A stretch of 64,000 nucleotides of DNA, from positions 558,001-622,000 of the forward strand of contig JBGLNJ010000001.1 of the NCBI GenBank assembly GCA_041300525.1. Direction: 5' to 3'. The notes beneath the pieces are model-generated. The model was not told the origin of the DNA. It searched no databases and was given only the letters and a program-made list of their open reading frames with translations. Both the position numbers and the translations under genes were made by a program. Position 1 is the first letter of the stretch; each line of letters starts with the position of its first letter. This DNA is from JBGLNJ01 sp041300525 (GTDB lineage: Bacteria; Chloroflexota; Anaerolineae; Fen-1058). Shown in pieces: positions 7,739-22,698 of this stretch.

Positions 7739-9541
7739 ATGGCAGAGACTCACATCGAATCCATTCTGGCGATAGATGTAGGGGCCGTCTTGACCAAGGC
7801 CATCCTCGTCGCGCGCATCGAGGGGACGTATCGTTTCGTCGGTCAGGGCGAAGCGCCCTCCACGGTGGAGCCTCCGTGGCTGGACGTGATTGCCGGCGTG
7901 GACCACGCATTGGAGCACCTGGCCGCCGTCACGCGCCGGTCGTTCCTGGACGAGCACGGCCATTTGATCACGCCGGAGCGTCCCGATGGCAAAGGCGTGG
8001 ATGTGTGCGTGATCACGGTCAGCGCAGCCGAGCCACTCAAGCTGGTGCTGGTGGGCCTCTCGCCTGACGTGAGCGTGTCCAGCCTCCAGCACGCGGCGAC
8101 CAGCACCTATACCCAGGTGGCCGATGCGATTGCAGCAATCGTGACGCGCCGTGGAGCGGAGAGTGTGGACGGCCAGCCCATCCAGCGATTGACCGAAGAG
8201 GATCGCGTCCGGCGCATCTACCGCGCTCGTCCCGATGTCGTGTGCATCGTCGGCGGCACGGATGGCGGCGCGGAAGCGCCGGTCATGGAATTGGTGGACA
8301 GCGTGGCGCTGGCCGCGTCGCTCTTGGGTGAAGAGCACCGCCCGCACGTCTTGTTCGCCGGCAATGCCGGCCTGCGCGCGCAAGTGACCCAACTCATTGG
8401 CGCTGAGGCCGAATTGCAGGTCGCCGATAATGTCCGGCCCAACGTGGATGTCGAAAGCATCGGCTCGACGCAGGCCGAGTTGGAGGCGTTTTATCTGGCA
8501 TTAAAAGCCGCTGCCTTGCCGGGCTTTGATCAATTGCGCGCCTGGACAAGGCTGCCGGTGTTGCCCACTTCGCGTGCGATGGCTCACGTCGTTCAATACC
8601 TCAGCTTGGAAGAAACGCGCAAGGGTGTATTGGCTGTGGACGTAGGCGGCGCTTCGACGACGGTAGCCGCTGCCAGGACCGGGCAGGTGCAACTGCACGT
8701 CCGCAGCGACCTGGGCACATCCCTCAGCGCCCGCAACGTCCTGCGCCTGTGTGGTCTGGATGCCATTACGCGCTGGCTGCCGTTTGAGACGACCGCGGGC
8801 GAAATCGAGGCTGTGGTGACGGAGAAAGAACTACACCCCACCTCGGTGTCGCAGGAATCGCACGAGTTGCTGATTGAGCAGGCGCTGGTCCGTGAGGCCA
8901 TGCGTCTTGCGCTGGCCGATTGCATCAATCGTGCGCAAAGCAACTGGCTGGCAGAGTTGAGCGGCCCATACCCGGCGCTGTTGCCTTACCTGGAGCCGAT
9001 CATTGGCAGCGGGAGCGCGTTGGGTCGAGCGCCGCGTCCCGGCCAGGCTGCGCTGATGATGCTCGACGCGCTGGAACCCATTGGAGTGACGACGCTGGTG
9101 CTCGATACGTGCGGACTGCTGTCGGCATTGGGCGCGTGCGCGTTGGCTCAACCGCTCTCCACGGTGCAGGCGCTTGGCGCGGGCGCGCTCGTCACCTTGG
9201 GGACAGTTGTCACGCCGGTGGGGCGCGCGCGCATGGGCGAGACGATTTTGAGTTTGCGCATGAAATATCAAAACGGCGGCGATTTGGAAGTGGAGGTGGC
9301 CGCTGGCTCGTTGGAGGTGCTGCCTTTGCCGCCGGGCCAAAAAGCGACGCTGGAATTGAAACCGCGCCGGAACATTGACGTGGGCAGCGGGCCGGGCCGA
9401 GGCGGCAAGCGCGAAGTGAAGGGCGGCTTGGTGGGGCTTGTCATTGACGCGCGGGGCCGGCCTTTGGTGGCCTCTTTGCCGGCCGACGCGGAAAAGCGGC
9501 GCGAGCGCGTCCAACAATGGTTGTGGGATATGGGGGCGTGA
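7739..9541 (+). CDS. GlmL/MutL-like actin-fold ATPase
   Basis: The 600-residue protein has two actin/Hsp70-type phosphate motifs (AIDVGAVLTKAILV near the N-terminus and AVDVGGASTTVAAA at about residue 300), matching the GlmL/MutL family named after the glutamate mutase reactivating factor. No GlmS/GlmE mutase subunit gene is in the window and the neighbours are membrane proteins, so a mutase role is not supported here; energising or assembling the membrane complex is an alternative. I chose ATG 7739; the frame opens upstream at a TTG (7718) encoding a Ser run, which looks like noncoding overlap. The ribosome site is weak. Confidence 0.8.
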   Translation: MAETHIESILAIDVGAVLTKAILVARIEGTYRFVGQGEAPSTVEPPWLDVIAGVDHALEHLAAVTRRSFLDEHGHLITPERPDGKGVDVCVITVSAAEPLKLVLVGLSPDVSVSSLQHAATSTYTQVADAIAAIVTRRGAESVDGQPIQRLTEEDRVRRIYRARPDVVCIVGGTDGGAEAPVMELVDSVALAASLLGEEHRPHVLFAGNAGLRAQVTQLIGAEAELQVADNVRPNVDVESIGSTQAELEAFYLALKAAALPGFDQLRAWTRLPVLPTSRAMAHVVQYLSLEETRKGVLAVDVGGASTTVAAARTGQVQLHVRSDLGTSLSARNVLRLCGLDAITRWLPFETTAGEIEAVVTEKELHPTSVSQESHELLIEQALVREAMRLALADCINRAQSNWLAELSGPYPALLPYLEPIIGSGSALGRAPRPGQAALMMLDALEPIGVTTLVLDTCGLLSALGACALAQPLSTVQALGAGALVTLGTVVTPVGRARMGETILSLRMKYQNGGDLEVEVAAGSLEVLPLPPGQKATLELKPRRNIDVGSGPGRGGKREVKGGLVGLVIDARGRPLVASLPADAEKRRERVQQWLWDMGA

Positions 9542-10682
9542 GACGTAGAGTGTGGAGCGGACGCCGCACGTTACGTTTTGCGGACTAGATTTTACTTATG
9601 GCCGATCAGACCATCTCTTTCTATCCATCCGAAACGCGAGCGATTCCGCTGACGCTGATCCAGGTCGAGCGGCGGCTGCCGTCCAAGGGCGAGGTCATCG
9701 TTCACCTGGGCGATCGCGTCGAGCCGACGGACGTGGTGGCGCGCGTCCATCAGACGCAGGACTTTCGTATCGTGGATGTGGCTCGCAAGTTGGGTGTGCC
9801 CAAGTCCCAGGTCAAGCGATTCCTGTGGAAGTCGGTTGGCGACACGGTAGAGGCCGGCCAGACTATCGCGAAGCGAGGCGGGTTGCCAGCTCGCAAGGCG
9901 ACTGCCCCGGCCAAAGGCGAGATCATGGCGGTGGGCAATGGGCGCGTGCTGATCGAGGTTTCGCCCGAGTTGATCGAAGTGCGAGCGTACCTGAAAGGCA
10001 CGGTCTCGAAGGTGACGCCGGGCGTCGGCGTGGTGATCGAGGCAGCCGGCGCCATTGCGCAGGGAAGGTGGGGCTGCGGCGGCGAGGCTTATGGCGTGTT
10101 GCGCGTTTTGGCCGAAAGGCCCGATGAGCCGCTGCGCGCCAAATCCATTGACGTGGCGGCGCACGGCGCCGTCATCGTCGGCGGAGGCTGGGTGGACGCG
10201 GCGGCTCTGGAGCAGGCGCAGCAGCTTCAGGTGCGCGGGCTGATCGTCGGGAGCATGGAGGGTGCGCTGCGCGCGCAAGCCGAAGCGATGTCATTCCCGG
10301 TTATTTTGACGGAAGGCTTTGGCCGCGTGCCGATGGCCGAGCCGCTCTTTTCACTTTTGCACGGTCAGACCGGGCGTGAGGCTTCCATCAGCGCCGAGAC
10401 GCGCGTGCGCTTTGGCGTGACGCGCCCGGAAATTCTCATTCCTCTGCCGGCCGAGTCGCGCCTTGCGCCTCCTCCGCCGCCCGGCGCGCCGCTCTCGGTG
10501 GGCGCGCGGGTGCGAGTGGTGCGCCCGCCTTACCTGGGCGCGGTCGGCGTGATTGAGGAGATGGTCGCCAAGACACGGCGTGTGGAAAGCGGCGCGCGCG
10601 CGTACGGCGCCGAGGTGAAACTGGGCGCAGTTGCAGAGACCGTGTTTGTGCCCTATGCCAATTTGGGATCACTCGAAATGAG

Positions 10683-16192
<5,510 letters not shown>

Positions 16193-16196
<4 letters not shown>

Positions 16197-16219
16197 GACA
16201 AATTGGCAATTTGTCCTAC
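16193..16219. repeat. 27-bp interspersed palindromic repeat
   Basis: GTAGGACAAATTG, a single central G and CAATTTGTCCTAC form a perfect palindrome. It supplies the TAG stop of the kinase. Related copies lie at 20822-20878 inside the RsmC-like gene. Confidence 0.85.
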
Positions 16220-16281
16220 AGTTGGACAGATGCCACGGCGATTCCCAATGAGCCAAATAAATAGACGGTCGTGAGAATGCC

Positions 16282-17958
16282 ATGATCAAAATCGAATTGG
16301 AATGTTCGGCCTGCGGTTATCGTGAACCCTACACACACCCGCTGGTGACGTGTCGTCAATGCGGCAAGCAATGGTTTGAGGCGCGCTACCCGTATGCCGA
16401 GTTGAGCGGCAGCTTGCCGGCCTTGCTGCGCCAGCGTCCCTTCAACATGTGGCGCTACCGCGAATTGCTGCCGCTGCGCAACGACGTCAACCTCGTCACG
16501 ATGGGAGAAGGCGGCACGCCCCTGGTGCGGATGGATAACCTGGCCTTGATGCTGGGCCGCCCCAACCTCTTTATCAAAGACGAACGGCAAGGGCCGACCG
16601 GCTCCTTCAAGGACCGGCAAGCCAGCCTGGCCGTCTCGGTGATGAAGGAAAACGGCATCGGCGAGGTGGTGGTCGCCTCCACCGGCAACGTCGCCATCTC
16701 GTATTCGGCTTACTGCGCGCGAGCCGGCATCAAGCTGTGGGCGTTCATGTCCAGCATGGTGGCCGCCGAAAAGATGCATGAGGTGGCCTTGTACGGCACC
16801 GAGGTCGTCAAAGTCACCGGCACCTACGACCAGGCTAAAGAAGTCTCAATCACCTTTGCCGAACACAAAGGACTGCACCTGGATCAGGGCATCCGTTCCT
16901 TTGCCACGCGCGAGAGCATGAAGACGCTGGCCTTTGAAATGTGCGAGCAACTCGGGACGCTGTACGGCCCCGAAGTGCCCGGCAGTCCCATCGCGATGCG
17001 CACGCCCGATTGGTATTTCCAGGCGATCAGCGGCGGGCTGGGGCCGGTGGGCGTGTGGAAGGGCTTTGAGGAACTGCGCACGATGGGCCTCATCCGCAAA
17101 ATGCCCCGCCTGGCTTGTATCCAGGCCGAAGGCTGCGCGCCGATTGTCAATTCGCTGCGAGCCGGGCTGGAAACGCCCCAAGACGTGCTCATGCCCCAGA
17201 CGAACATTATCGTGCTGGCCACCGGCAAGCCCGGCGTGGCCTACACCGCCTTGCGCCGGGTGATGCTGGCATCCAACGGCGTGGCCGAGACCGTCACCGA
17301 CGAAGAGAGCTACCGCGCGATGCACGCGATGGCTAAAATGGACGGCATCTCGGTCGAGCCGGCCACGGGCGCTACGTTCGCCGGCCTGTTCAAACTGATC
17401 TCTGCTCAAATGATCGGGCCGGACGATGTGGTGGTGGTCAACTGCTCCGGCCACACCTCGCCAGTGTCGGAAGACTTGCTCGGCAAGACCTGGGCGCGTA
17501 GCGTGGCCGTGAGCCAGACGACCGAGGCCCCGGTGCCCATCCCGCAGCAAGAAGGGCTGCTGGCCGCGTTGGAGCGGCTGGACGAGCGCGTCAAATCGGT
17601 GGCGATCATTGACGACGATCCCAACGCGGTGCGCCTGCTCAAACGCATCTTGCAGGCGCGCGGGCAATACATTCTCTACGAAGCCTACAACGGGCGCGAG
17701 GGACTGGAAATGGTGCGCCGCGAGCGGCCCGATATGGTGTTGATGGATTTGATGATGCCGGACCTGGATGGCTTTGGCATGTTGCAGGCGATGAAAGCGG
17801 ACGACGCGCTCAAAGACATCCCGGTGATCGTCGTTTCGGCCAAAGAACTCACGCCCAACGAGCGCAAGCGGCTGGCCGGCCAGGCCCAGGGGCTTTTGCA
17901 AAAAGGCGTCTTTACCGATCAAGACTTGCTCGGAGACATTCACGCGGCGATTGATTGA
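16282..17958 (+). CDS. Threonine-synthase-like PLP enzyme fused to a response-regulator receiver domain
   Basis: Residues 1-430 form a threonine synthase-like fold-type II PLP enzyme: an N-terminal zinc ribbon (CSAC...CRQC), GEGGTPLV, the PLP lysine K110 in GPTGSFKDRQ, ASTGNVAIS binding the cofactor phosphate, and ISGGLGPVG. Residues about 440-558 are a complete CheY-like receiver (IIDDDP acidic pocket, phospho-Asp 489 in LMDLMMPDLDG, Lys in LQKGVF). The receiver end (LLQKGVFTDQDLLGDI) closely resembles the second receiver of the upstream kinase (LLSKGLFTEQELVDDV), suggesting copying within the locus. It lies between two kinases on the same strand. Phosphorylation may control the enzyme, or the enzyme fold may have become a ligand sensor. 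Substrate is unproven. Confidence 0.88.
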   Translation: MIKIELECSACGYREPYTHPLVTCRQCGKQWFEARYPYAELSGSLPALLRQRPFNMWRYRELLPLRNDVNLVTMGEGGTPLVRMDNLALMLGRPNLFIKDERQGPTGSFKDRQASLAVSVMKENGIGEVVVASTGNVAISYSAYCARAGIKLWAFMSSMVAAEKMHEVALYGTEVVKVTGTYDQAKEVSITFAEHKGLHLDQGIRSFATRESMKTLAFEMCEQLGTLYGPEVPGSPIAMRTPDWYFQAISGGLGPVGVWKGFEELRTMGLIRKMPRLACIQAEGCAPIVNSLRAGLETPQDVLMPQTNIIVLATGKPGVAYTALRRVMLASNGVAETVTDEESYRAMHAMAKMDGISVEPATGATFAGLFKLISAQMIGPDDVVVVNCSGHTSPVSEDLLGKTWARSVAVSQTTEAPVPIPQQEGLLAALERLDERVKSVAIIDDDPNAVRLLKRILQARGQYILYEAYNGREGLEMVRRERPDMVLMDLMMPDLDGFGMLQAMKADDALKDIPVIVVSAKELTPNERKRLAGQAQGLLQKGVFTDQDLLGDIHAAID

Positions 17959-18028
17959 TGCGTGAACGTGTTGCGTATTGCGTGTTCCGTTTTGCAATGT
18001 CCGAGACGTGAGGAACGATTAGCGAGGC

Positions 18029-19279
18029 ATGGAAAGCACATTCCGCATTCTGTACATCGAAGATGATCCGGTCGCCCGGCTTTTGGTTCAGCGCGTGTTG
18101 GCCGCCGAGGGCTATCGAGTGCTGGAAGCAGAAGACGGGCTGTCGGGCATCGAAATCGCGCGCCTCCAACATCCCGACCTGATCCTGATGGACGTCAACA
18201 TCCCGAACATGGATGGCTATGCCGCCACGATGCGCCTCAAGAGCCAGCCGGAAACACGCGACATTCCCGTCATCGCGCTGACGGCCAACATAATGTACGG
18301 CGACCGCGAGCGCGCACTGGCCGCCGGGTGCGACGGCTATCTCCCCAAGCCGATTGACGTGGACACGCTGCCCCAGCAGGTAGCGGCCTTCCTCGAGGGC
18401 AAGCGCGAGCGCGTCGCCGCCGAAGAAAAAGTTGAAAAGCTCCAGGAACACACCCAGCGCCTGGTGGACAGTCTGGAGCGCACCATCACCGAGCTGCGCG
18501 ACGCCAACGAAAAATTGCGCCGCATGGAAAAGGTCAAGACCGACTTTATCGTGCTGTCCGGCCACGAATTGCGCACGCCGCTCACGTTGATCTACGGCTA
18601 CTCGCGCTTGCTGCTTTCGCCTCAATTGCAGCAGAACATTTCGCCCGATGCCAAGGGGATGCTGGAAAAGATATCGAATGCTTCGGAGCGCCTGTCGTCC
18701 CTGCTGGAAGATATTGTCAACGTCGCGCTGATAGATGCCGATCAGCTCGACCTGACTTTTGACGCGGTGGACCTGGGGACGTTGGCGCTTTCGATCATCG
18801 AACAGTTCAGGCCGGCCAGCCAGGAACGCGGTCAGAGGCTGGAAACGAGCAACCTGGAGGGCCTGGTGCATATCCAGGGCGACCAGAACTATTTGCGGCG
18901 CGCCCTCTCCAACGTCATCAGCAACGCAATCAAGTTCACGCCGGACGGTGGATTGATACAGGTGTGGTGCGAGGAACAAAGCGACGTGCTGGACCTGGTG
19001 GTGCGGGACACGGGCATCGGCATTGACCGGGACGAGCAAGAGCACATCTTTGACAAGTTTTACGTGCTGGAAAGCACCGAACTGCACTCTACCAGCGCAG
19101 TCAACTATAAAGGCGGCGGGATGGGGCTGGGGCTTTCAGTCGTGCGCGGCATCATCGAAGCGCATGGGGGGCGTGTTTTTGTGGAAAGCAAGGGGCACGA
19201 CGAAGAGACGCTGCCCGGTTCCACTTTCCATCTGATACTGCCCATCCACTTTACCCGGCCCCAACTCAAGAAAAAGTAA
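18029..19279 (+). CDS. Receiver-histidine kinase (REC-HisKA-HATPase)
   Basis: This 416-residue cytoplasmic protein has an N-terminal receiver (residues 5-125; phospho-Asp in LMDVNIPNMDG, Lys in LPKPIDV), a coiled-coil linker, a HisKA box LSGHELRTPLTLI at about 176, and an HATPase domain with DTGIGI and GMGLGLSVV. It lacks a membrane or sensor domain, so it probably takes input through its receiver from the upstream seven-GAF kinase or another kinase. It ends two bases before the convergent DMT transporter. Confidence 0.9.
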   Translation: MESTFRILYIEDDPVARLLVQRVLAAEGYRVLEAEDGLSGIEIARLQHPDLILMDVNIPNMDGYAATMRLKSQPETRDIPVIALTANIMYGDRERALAAGCDGYLPKPIDVDTLPQQVAAFLEGKRERVAAEEKVEKLQEHTQRLVDSLERTITELRDANEKLRRMEKVKTDFIVLSGHELRTPLTLIYGYSRLLLSPQLQQNISPDAKGMLEKISNASERLSSLLEDIVNVALIDADQLDLTFDAVDLGTLALSIIEQFRPASQERGQRLETSNLEGLVHIQGDQNYLRRALSNVISNAIKFTPDGGLIQVWCEEQSDVLDLVVRDTGIGIDRDEQEHIFDKFYVLESTELHSTSAVNYKGGGMGLGLSVVRGIIEAHGGRVFVESKGHDEETLPGSTFHLILPIHFTRPQLKKK

Positions 19280-19281
19280 AC

Positions 19282-20211
19282 TCATTCCTCGCTCGGCTCA
19301 CGCCGCACCAGCACGACGCTGACGATCAAGATAGTAGCGCCCACCCATTGCAGCGCAGACAGCCTCTCGCCGAGCACCACAAAGGCCACCAGCAGTGTGG
19401 TGAGCAGCTCGGTGATGCTCAAGAGCGCCGTCTGCGCGCCGCCCAACCGCTTCAAACCGGCGAACATTGTCAGCCGCGAAAACGCCATGACGGCCGCCAG
19501 CGACAAGATGGCACCCCACCCCGGTGCGCTGATGGGCGCGAGTGGCCCCCCGCCCATCACCCGCGCCAGGCTCACCACCACGGCCATGGTCGTCAAAACG
19601 TACAAGGTCACCGTGCGCGAGTCTACATCGGCCAGCACCCATTGGCCCAGCACGAGATGCCAACCATACGCCGCCGCCGAGGCCAACATGAGCATCACGC
19701 CCAGGCTATCGAGCCGCGTCGAACCGGCGCCCGTGATCAGATACAAGCCCACCAGTCCCAATGCCAGCCGCCCAACGGCCATGCGCGAAATCGCGTGGCC
19801 GGAAGACGAAAGAAAAATAAAGACCCAGATGGGGTATAGAGCGTAAAGCAGCGACGCCAGCGACGCATCCAACCTTTGCAGGCCCGTGTAATAAAACAGC
19901 GATCCCACGCCGTTGACCAGGCCCATCCCGATGCAGCCCAGCAGGTCGCGCCAGTGGATGCGGATGGACGCGCGCCAGCGCGCGAGGTAGATCATCCAGA
20001 GCAACGCCACCGCCAGCGTCGTCCGCAGCGCGACCACCGTGTACGGGTCCATCCCGGTGCGATAGGCCACCTTGCCAAAGATGGGCGCCCAGGCGGCGAT
20101 GATGGCCGAAAACAGCGTGATCGCCACGCCGCTCATCCGACGGCGATTCACGCTTCGCGTGCCGCCTAGCGTTGATTCTTCGGCGAGTGAAGTCGAAACG
20201 TCAGTCCTCAA
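19282..20211 (-). CDS. EamA/DMT-superfamily transporter
   Basis: The 309-residue product has ten predicted helices in two EamA halves, with the typical ASLASLLYALYPIWVFIF helix and the C-terminal ALQWVGATILIVSVVLVRR. DMT proteins export or import small metabolites such as amino acids; the substrate is not predictable. The longest frame starts with TTG at 20211 behind GTAGGGA; an internal ATG at 20136 just before the first helix is an alternative. It is convergent with the receiver-kinase. Confidence 0.85.
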   Translation of the reverse strand: MRTDVSTSLAEESTLGGTRSVNRRRMSGVAITLFSAIIAAWAPIFGKVAYRTGMDPYTVVALRTTLAVALLWMIYLARWRASIRIHWRDLLGCIGMGLVNGVGSLFYYTGLQRLDASLASLLYALYPIWVFIFLSSSGHAISRMAVGRLALGLVGLYLITGAGSTRLDSLGVMLMLASAAAYGWHLVLGQWVLADVDSRTVTLYVLTTMAVVVSLARVMGGGPLAPISAPGWGAILSLAAVMAFSRLTMFAGLKRLGGAQTALLSITELLTTLLVAFVVLGERLSALQWVGATILIVSVVLVRREPSEE

Positions 20212-20234
20212 TCCCTACTCCCAAGTGGTCCGCA

Positions 20235-20278
20235 GTCACGACTTTCGTCGTGACACCACGCGAGCGGCTAAAGCCGCT
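20235..20278. repeat. Twin hairpin repeat
   Basis: Two adjacent palindromes, GTCACGAC-TTTC-GTCGTGAC (20235-20254) and AGCGGCT-AA-AGCCGCT (20263-20278), lie between two minus-strand genes. They look like an interspersed repeat; without a T-run they are not a normal terminator. Confidence 0.6.
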
Positions 20279-20296
20279 ACTACAAACGTACCCCCA

Positions 20297-21464
20297 TCAG
20301 CGCACCGCCTCCAGAACACGGAAGCGATTGTCCTCGTAAGCCGTCTTTACCTGAGAGAAGAGAGCGCCCATCACGCGCTCGTAGCGGATGAAGCGGTTGG
20401 CGACGAGGTACAGCCGCCCGCCCTCTTTTACCAGCACGCGCGCCGCGTCGCGGACGAACTGCTGCGCCACGTCGAACTCGACGCCGAGGCCCTGGTGGAA
20501 CGGCGGGTTGGTGGCAACCACGTCAAAGCGCCGGTCGCGCACTGCCTCGGCGCAATCACTGGCGAGGATTTCGGCGTTCGTCACGCCGTTCAGTTCCAGC
20601 GTCGCGCGGCAAGCCGCCAGCGCCGCCGCGCTGTGATCCACCAGGACGACTTGCCGCGCCGTCCGAGCCGCCACTGCGCCCACGACGCCACAACCGCAGC
20701 CCAGGTCAAGCACGGTGTCGCCCGGGCGAATCGCCATCGTTTCCACCAGCGCGCGTGTGCCCGCGTCCAGCTCGCCACACGAAAAGACGCCCGGCCCGGC
20801 GGCAAAGTGGACCGGTTGGTTGTGGGACAAGTTGGCAACTTGTCCTACCGCCTCGGATGAGTTGGCAACTTGTCCTACAGTTTTTTCTGCCACAGCCAAC
20901 CGGTGCCCCGCTTTGATGCGTTCCATACGGCACGGCCCGACGATCTCACTTGCGTCCTCAATGAATCCCTTGATGCCGCCGCGAGTCGGCCCGGCCAGAA
21001 GCAATTTGCCGCCCGGTTTCAACACACGCGCGGCCACGCCGAGAAGGTGCCGCACCCACTCGCGCCCGCGCGGCGCATCCAACAGCGCCAGGTCGAATGA
21101 AAGCTGGGCGACCGCGAGGGTCGCCCCTACCGTTTCGCCAATGATGCCGTGAAGCACCTGGCCTTGCACGCCGTTCATCTCTAGCGTTCGGCGCGTGGCT
21201 TGCGCGGCCACCCAGCTATCGTCGCACAGCGTCACATCCGCGCCGCGCCGCCAACACGCCACACACACCCACGCCGCAGCGCAAGTCCAACACGCGCTGC
21301 CCCGGCTCTACAGACAATCCGTCGGCCAGCAGCCTGTCGGCCAGCAGCCGCGCCGCCGGGCTGATCGCACTCCACGCCACCAGCCCAGGCTTGCCCGCCC
21401 AGCGAATTGCCTCGCCCGCCAGCGTCGCCTCAAACGTTTGCCAGGTATAGTACGGTTCAGTCAT
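20297..21464 (-). pseudogene. RsmC-like class I methyltransferase, split by a frameshift
   Basis: The N-terminal part (21464 to about 21230) reads YYTWQTFEATLAGEAIRWAG and ends GVCGVLAARRG; the continuation ADVTLCDDSW is in another frame (open 21268-20297). Together they form a two-domain RsmC-type guanine-N2 rRNA methyltransferase with SAM motif LDLGCGCGVVG and catalytic NPPF. The shift lies in the GC run GGCGGCGCGGCGCGG near 21240, so a sequencing error is as likely as decay. Two palindromic repeats are embedded in frame between the domains and encode VGQVAN twice. The start ATG 21464 follows GAAGGA. The gene lies downstream of the AIR-synthase-like gene. Confidence 0.8.
20822..20878. repeat. 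Two copies of the GGACAAGTTG palindrome inside a coding frame
   Basis: Copy 1 (20822-20848) is GTGGGACAAGTTG, G, CAACTTGTCCTAC. Copy 2 (20852-20878) keeps the right arm, but its left arm is degenerate. They match the repeat at 16193 and add VGQVAN-type residues to the methyltransferase without a stop. Confidence 0.85.
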
Positions 21465-21518
21465 GTGTCCTTCGGTCGCCCTTACGAAGGAATATCCCTT
21501 CGCAAGGTTCGAATCCGG

Positions 21519-22535
21519 TCATTCAAACAGCCGCGTGATCTCGTCCCGTTCAAAATGGGGCAGGTCAACCAGGCCCAGGGACTGCCGCACGCGAAGCGTG
21601 ACGCCGCTCGCAGCTTGTGTGGCCTGGCCGATGATGGCAGCGCGGATACCCTCCGCTTCCAGCGCGCGGACAATGTTCCCCGCGTCGGCGGCCTCCACCG
21701 CCAGCAACAATGCGCCGGACGCGATCAGACCCCACGGATCAAGACCGGTTGCGCGGCACACTGCCAACGTCTCTGGATAGACCGGCACGGCCTCGGCTTC
21801 GATCATCATGCCGATGCCGGCTGCCTGCGCCATTTCGTGCAGGCCCGTCGCTAACCCGCCTTCGGTGGGATCGTGCATGGCGTGGACGCGCCCGGCCAAG
21901 ACCGCCGTCGCCGCGTCGCGCACCACGCTGATGCCCGGCTCGATCAAAAAGTTGCGGCAGCGTTCCAGGAACTCGTCGCCAAACTCGCGCAACTCGCCGG
22001 CCTTTTCGCGCGCGATGATGGCCGTGCCTTCAATGGCGATGCCTTTGGTGAGCAGGAGCGCGTCGCCAAGCCGCGCGCCCGAGGGTGTGACAAGCCACTC
22101 GCGCGCCACTTCGCCCAACATTGCGCCGACGACGATGGGGCGATCCAGCCCGTAGGTGATTTCGGTGTGCCCACCCACCAGGCTGGCGCCGATGCCAGCG
22201 CACGCGCGGTGAATCTGGGCCAGGATTTCTTGCGCCAACGCTTCGTCGGCGCGCGGCGCGGGCAGGAGCACCGTGGCGAGGAACCAGCGCGGCGCCGCGC
22301 CGGTCGTGGCGATGTCGTTCGCGTTCACCTGCACGGCGTACCAGCCAATCGAATCGGTGGCAAACGTGATCGGGTCGCTCTTGGCGACGAGCAGCCGGTC
22401 CCCCATGTCAATCACCGCCGCGTCCAGCCCGATGCCGGGGCCGACGAGCACGCGCGGATCGGTGAGCGCGACGCCGGCGAGCAATCGCGCCAACACGTCC
22501 GCCGGGAGTTTGCCGAGGGGAAAGGGAATGCTCAT
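21519..22535 (-). CDS. AIR-synthase-related (HypE-like) protein
   Basis: The 338-residue protein has the PurM/HypE two-domain ATP-binding fold: DAAVIDMG, VNANDIATTGAAPRWF, GGHTEITYG, and the glycine-rich HDPTEGGLATGLHEMA. Family members use ATP to activate carboxamide or amide oxygen. No other hydrogenase maturation gene is nearby and the C-terminal HypE PRIC motif is absent, so the role is open. The ATG is at 22535 (a TTG one codon earlier extends the frame). It precedes the RsmC-like gene by 54 bases. Confidence 0.8.
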   Translation of the reverse strand: MSIPFPLGKLPADVLARLLAGVALTDPRVLVGPGIGLDAAVIDMGDRLLVAKSDPITFATDSIGWYAVQVNANDIATTGAAPRWFLATVLLPAPRADEALAQEILAQIHRACAGIGASLVGGHTEITYGLDRPIVVGAMLGEVAREWLVTPSGARLGDALLLTKGIAIEGTAIIAREKAGELREFGDEFLERCRNFLIEPGISVVRDAATAVLAGRVHAMHDPTEGGLATGLHEMAQAAGIGMMIEAEAVPVYPETLAVCRATGLDPWGLIASGALLLAVEAADAGNIVRALEAEGIRAAIIGQATQAASGVTLRVRQSLGLVDLPHFERDEITRLFE

Positions 22536-22586
22536 CAAGAGCTTATGATAGCACGAAACGGCGGCGCGGGGAATTTTGGTATCCTA

Positions 22587-22652
22587 TTGACAAACAGCAC
22601 GACGGGCCTATAATTTTCTTGCCGAGGTCTCTTCAACCTTTGCGACCTCGGC
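22587..22652 (+). promoter_or_regulatory. Promoter followed by a leader hairpin
   Basis: TTGACA (22587-22592), a 16-base spacer and TATAAT (22609-22614) make a near-consensus promoter. The transcript would begin with a perfect hairpin, GCCGAGGTC (22621-22629) pairing GACCTCGGC (22644-22652), 46 bases before the ATG at 22699. It may stabilise or attenuate the message. Confidence 0.6.
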
Positions 22653-22698
22653 ATCTATTAAACACTGGCTGAACGGTTGCCGGCCTGGAAAATATGCT

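Noticed and set aside
7739..9541. Glutamate mutase activation
   Set aside because: No mutase subunit is in the window; the family name alone is not evidence of that role here.
21500..21518. GGTTCGAATCC resembling a tRNA T-arm
   Set aside because: No acceptor stem or anticodon arm lies at the right distance; the string is made by a TTCGCAAGG repeat before the downstream gene end.
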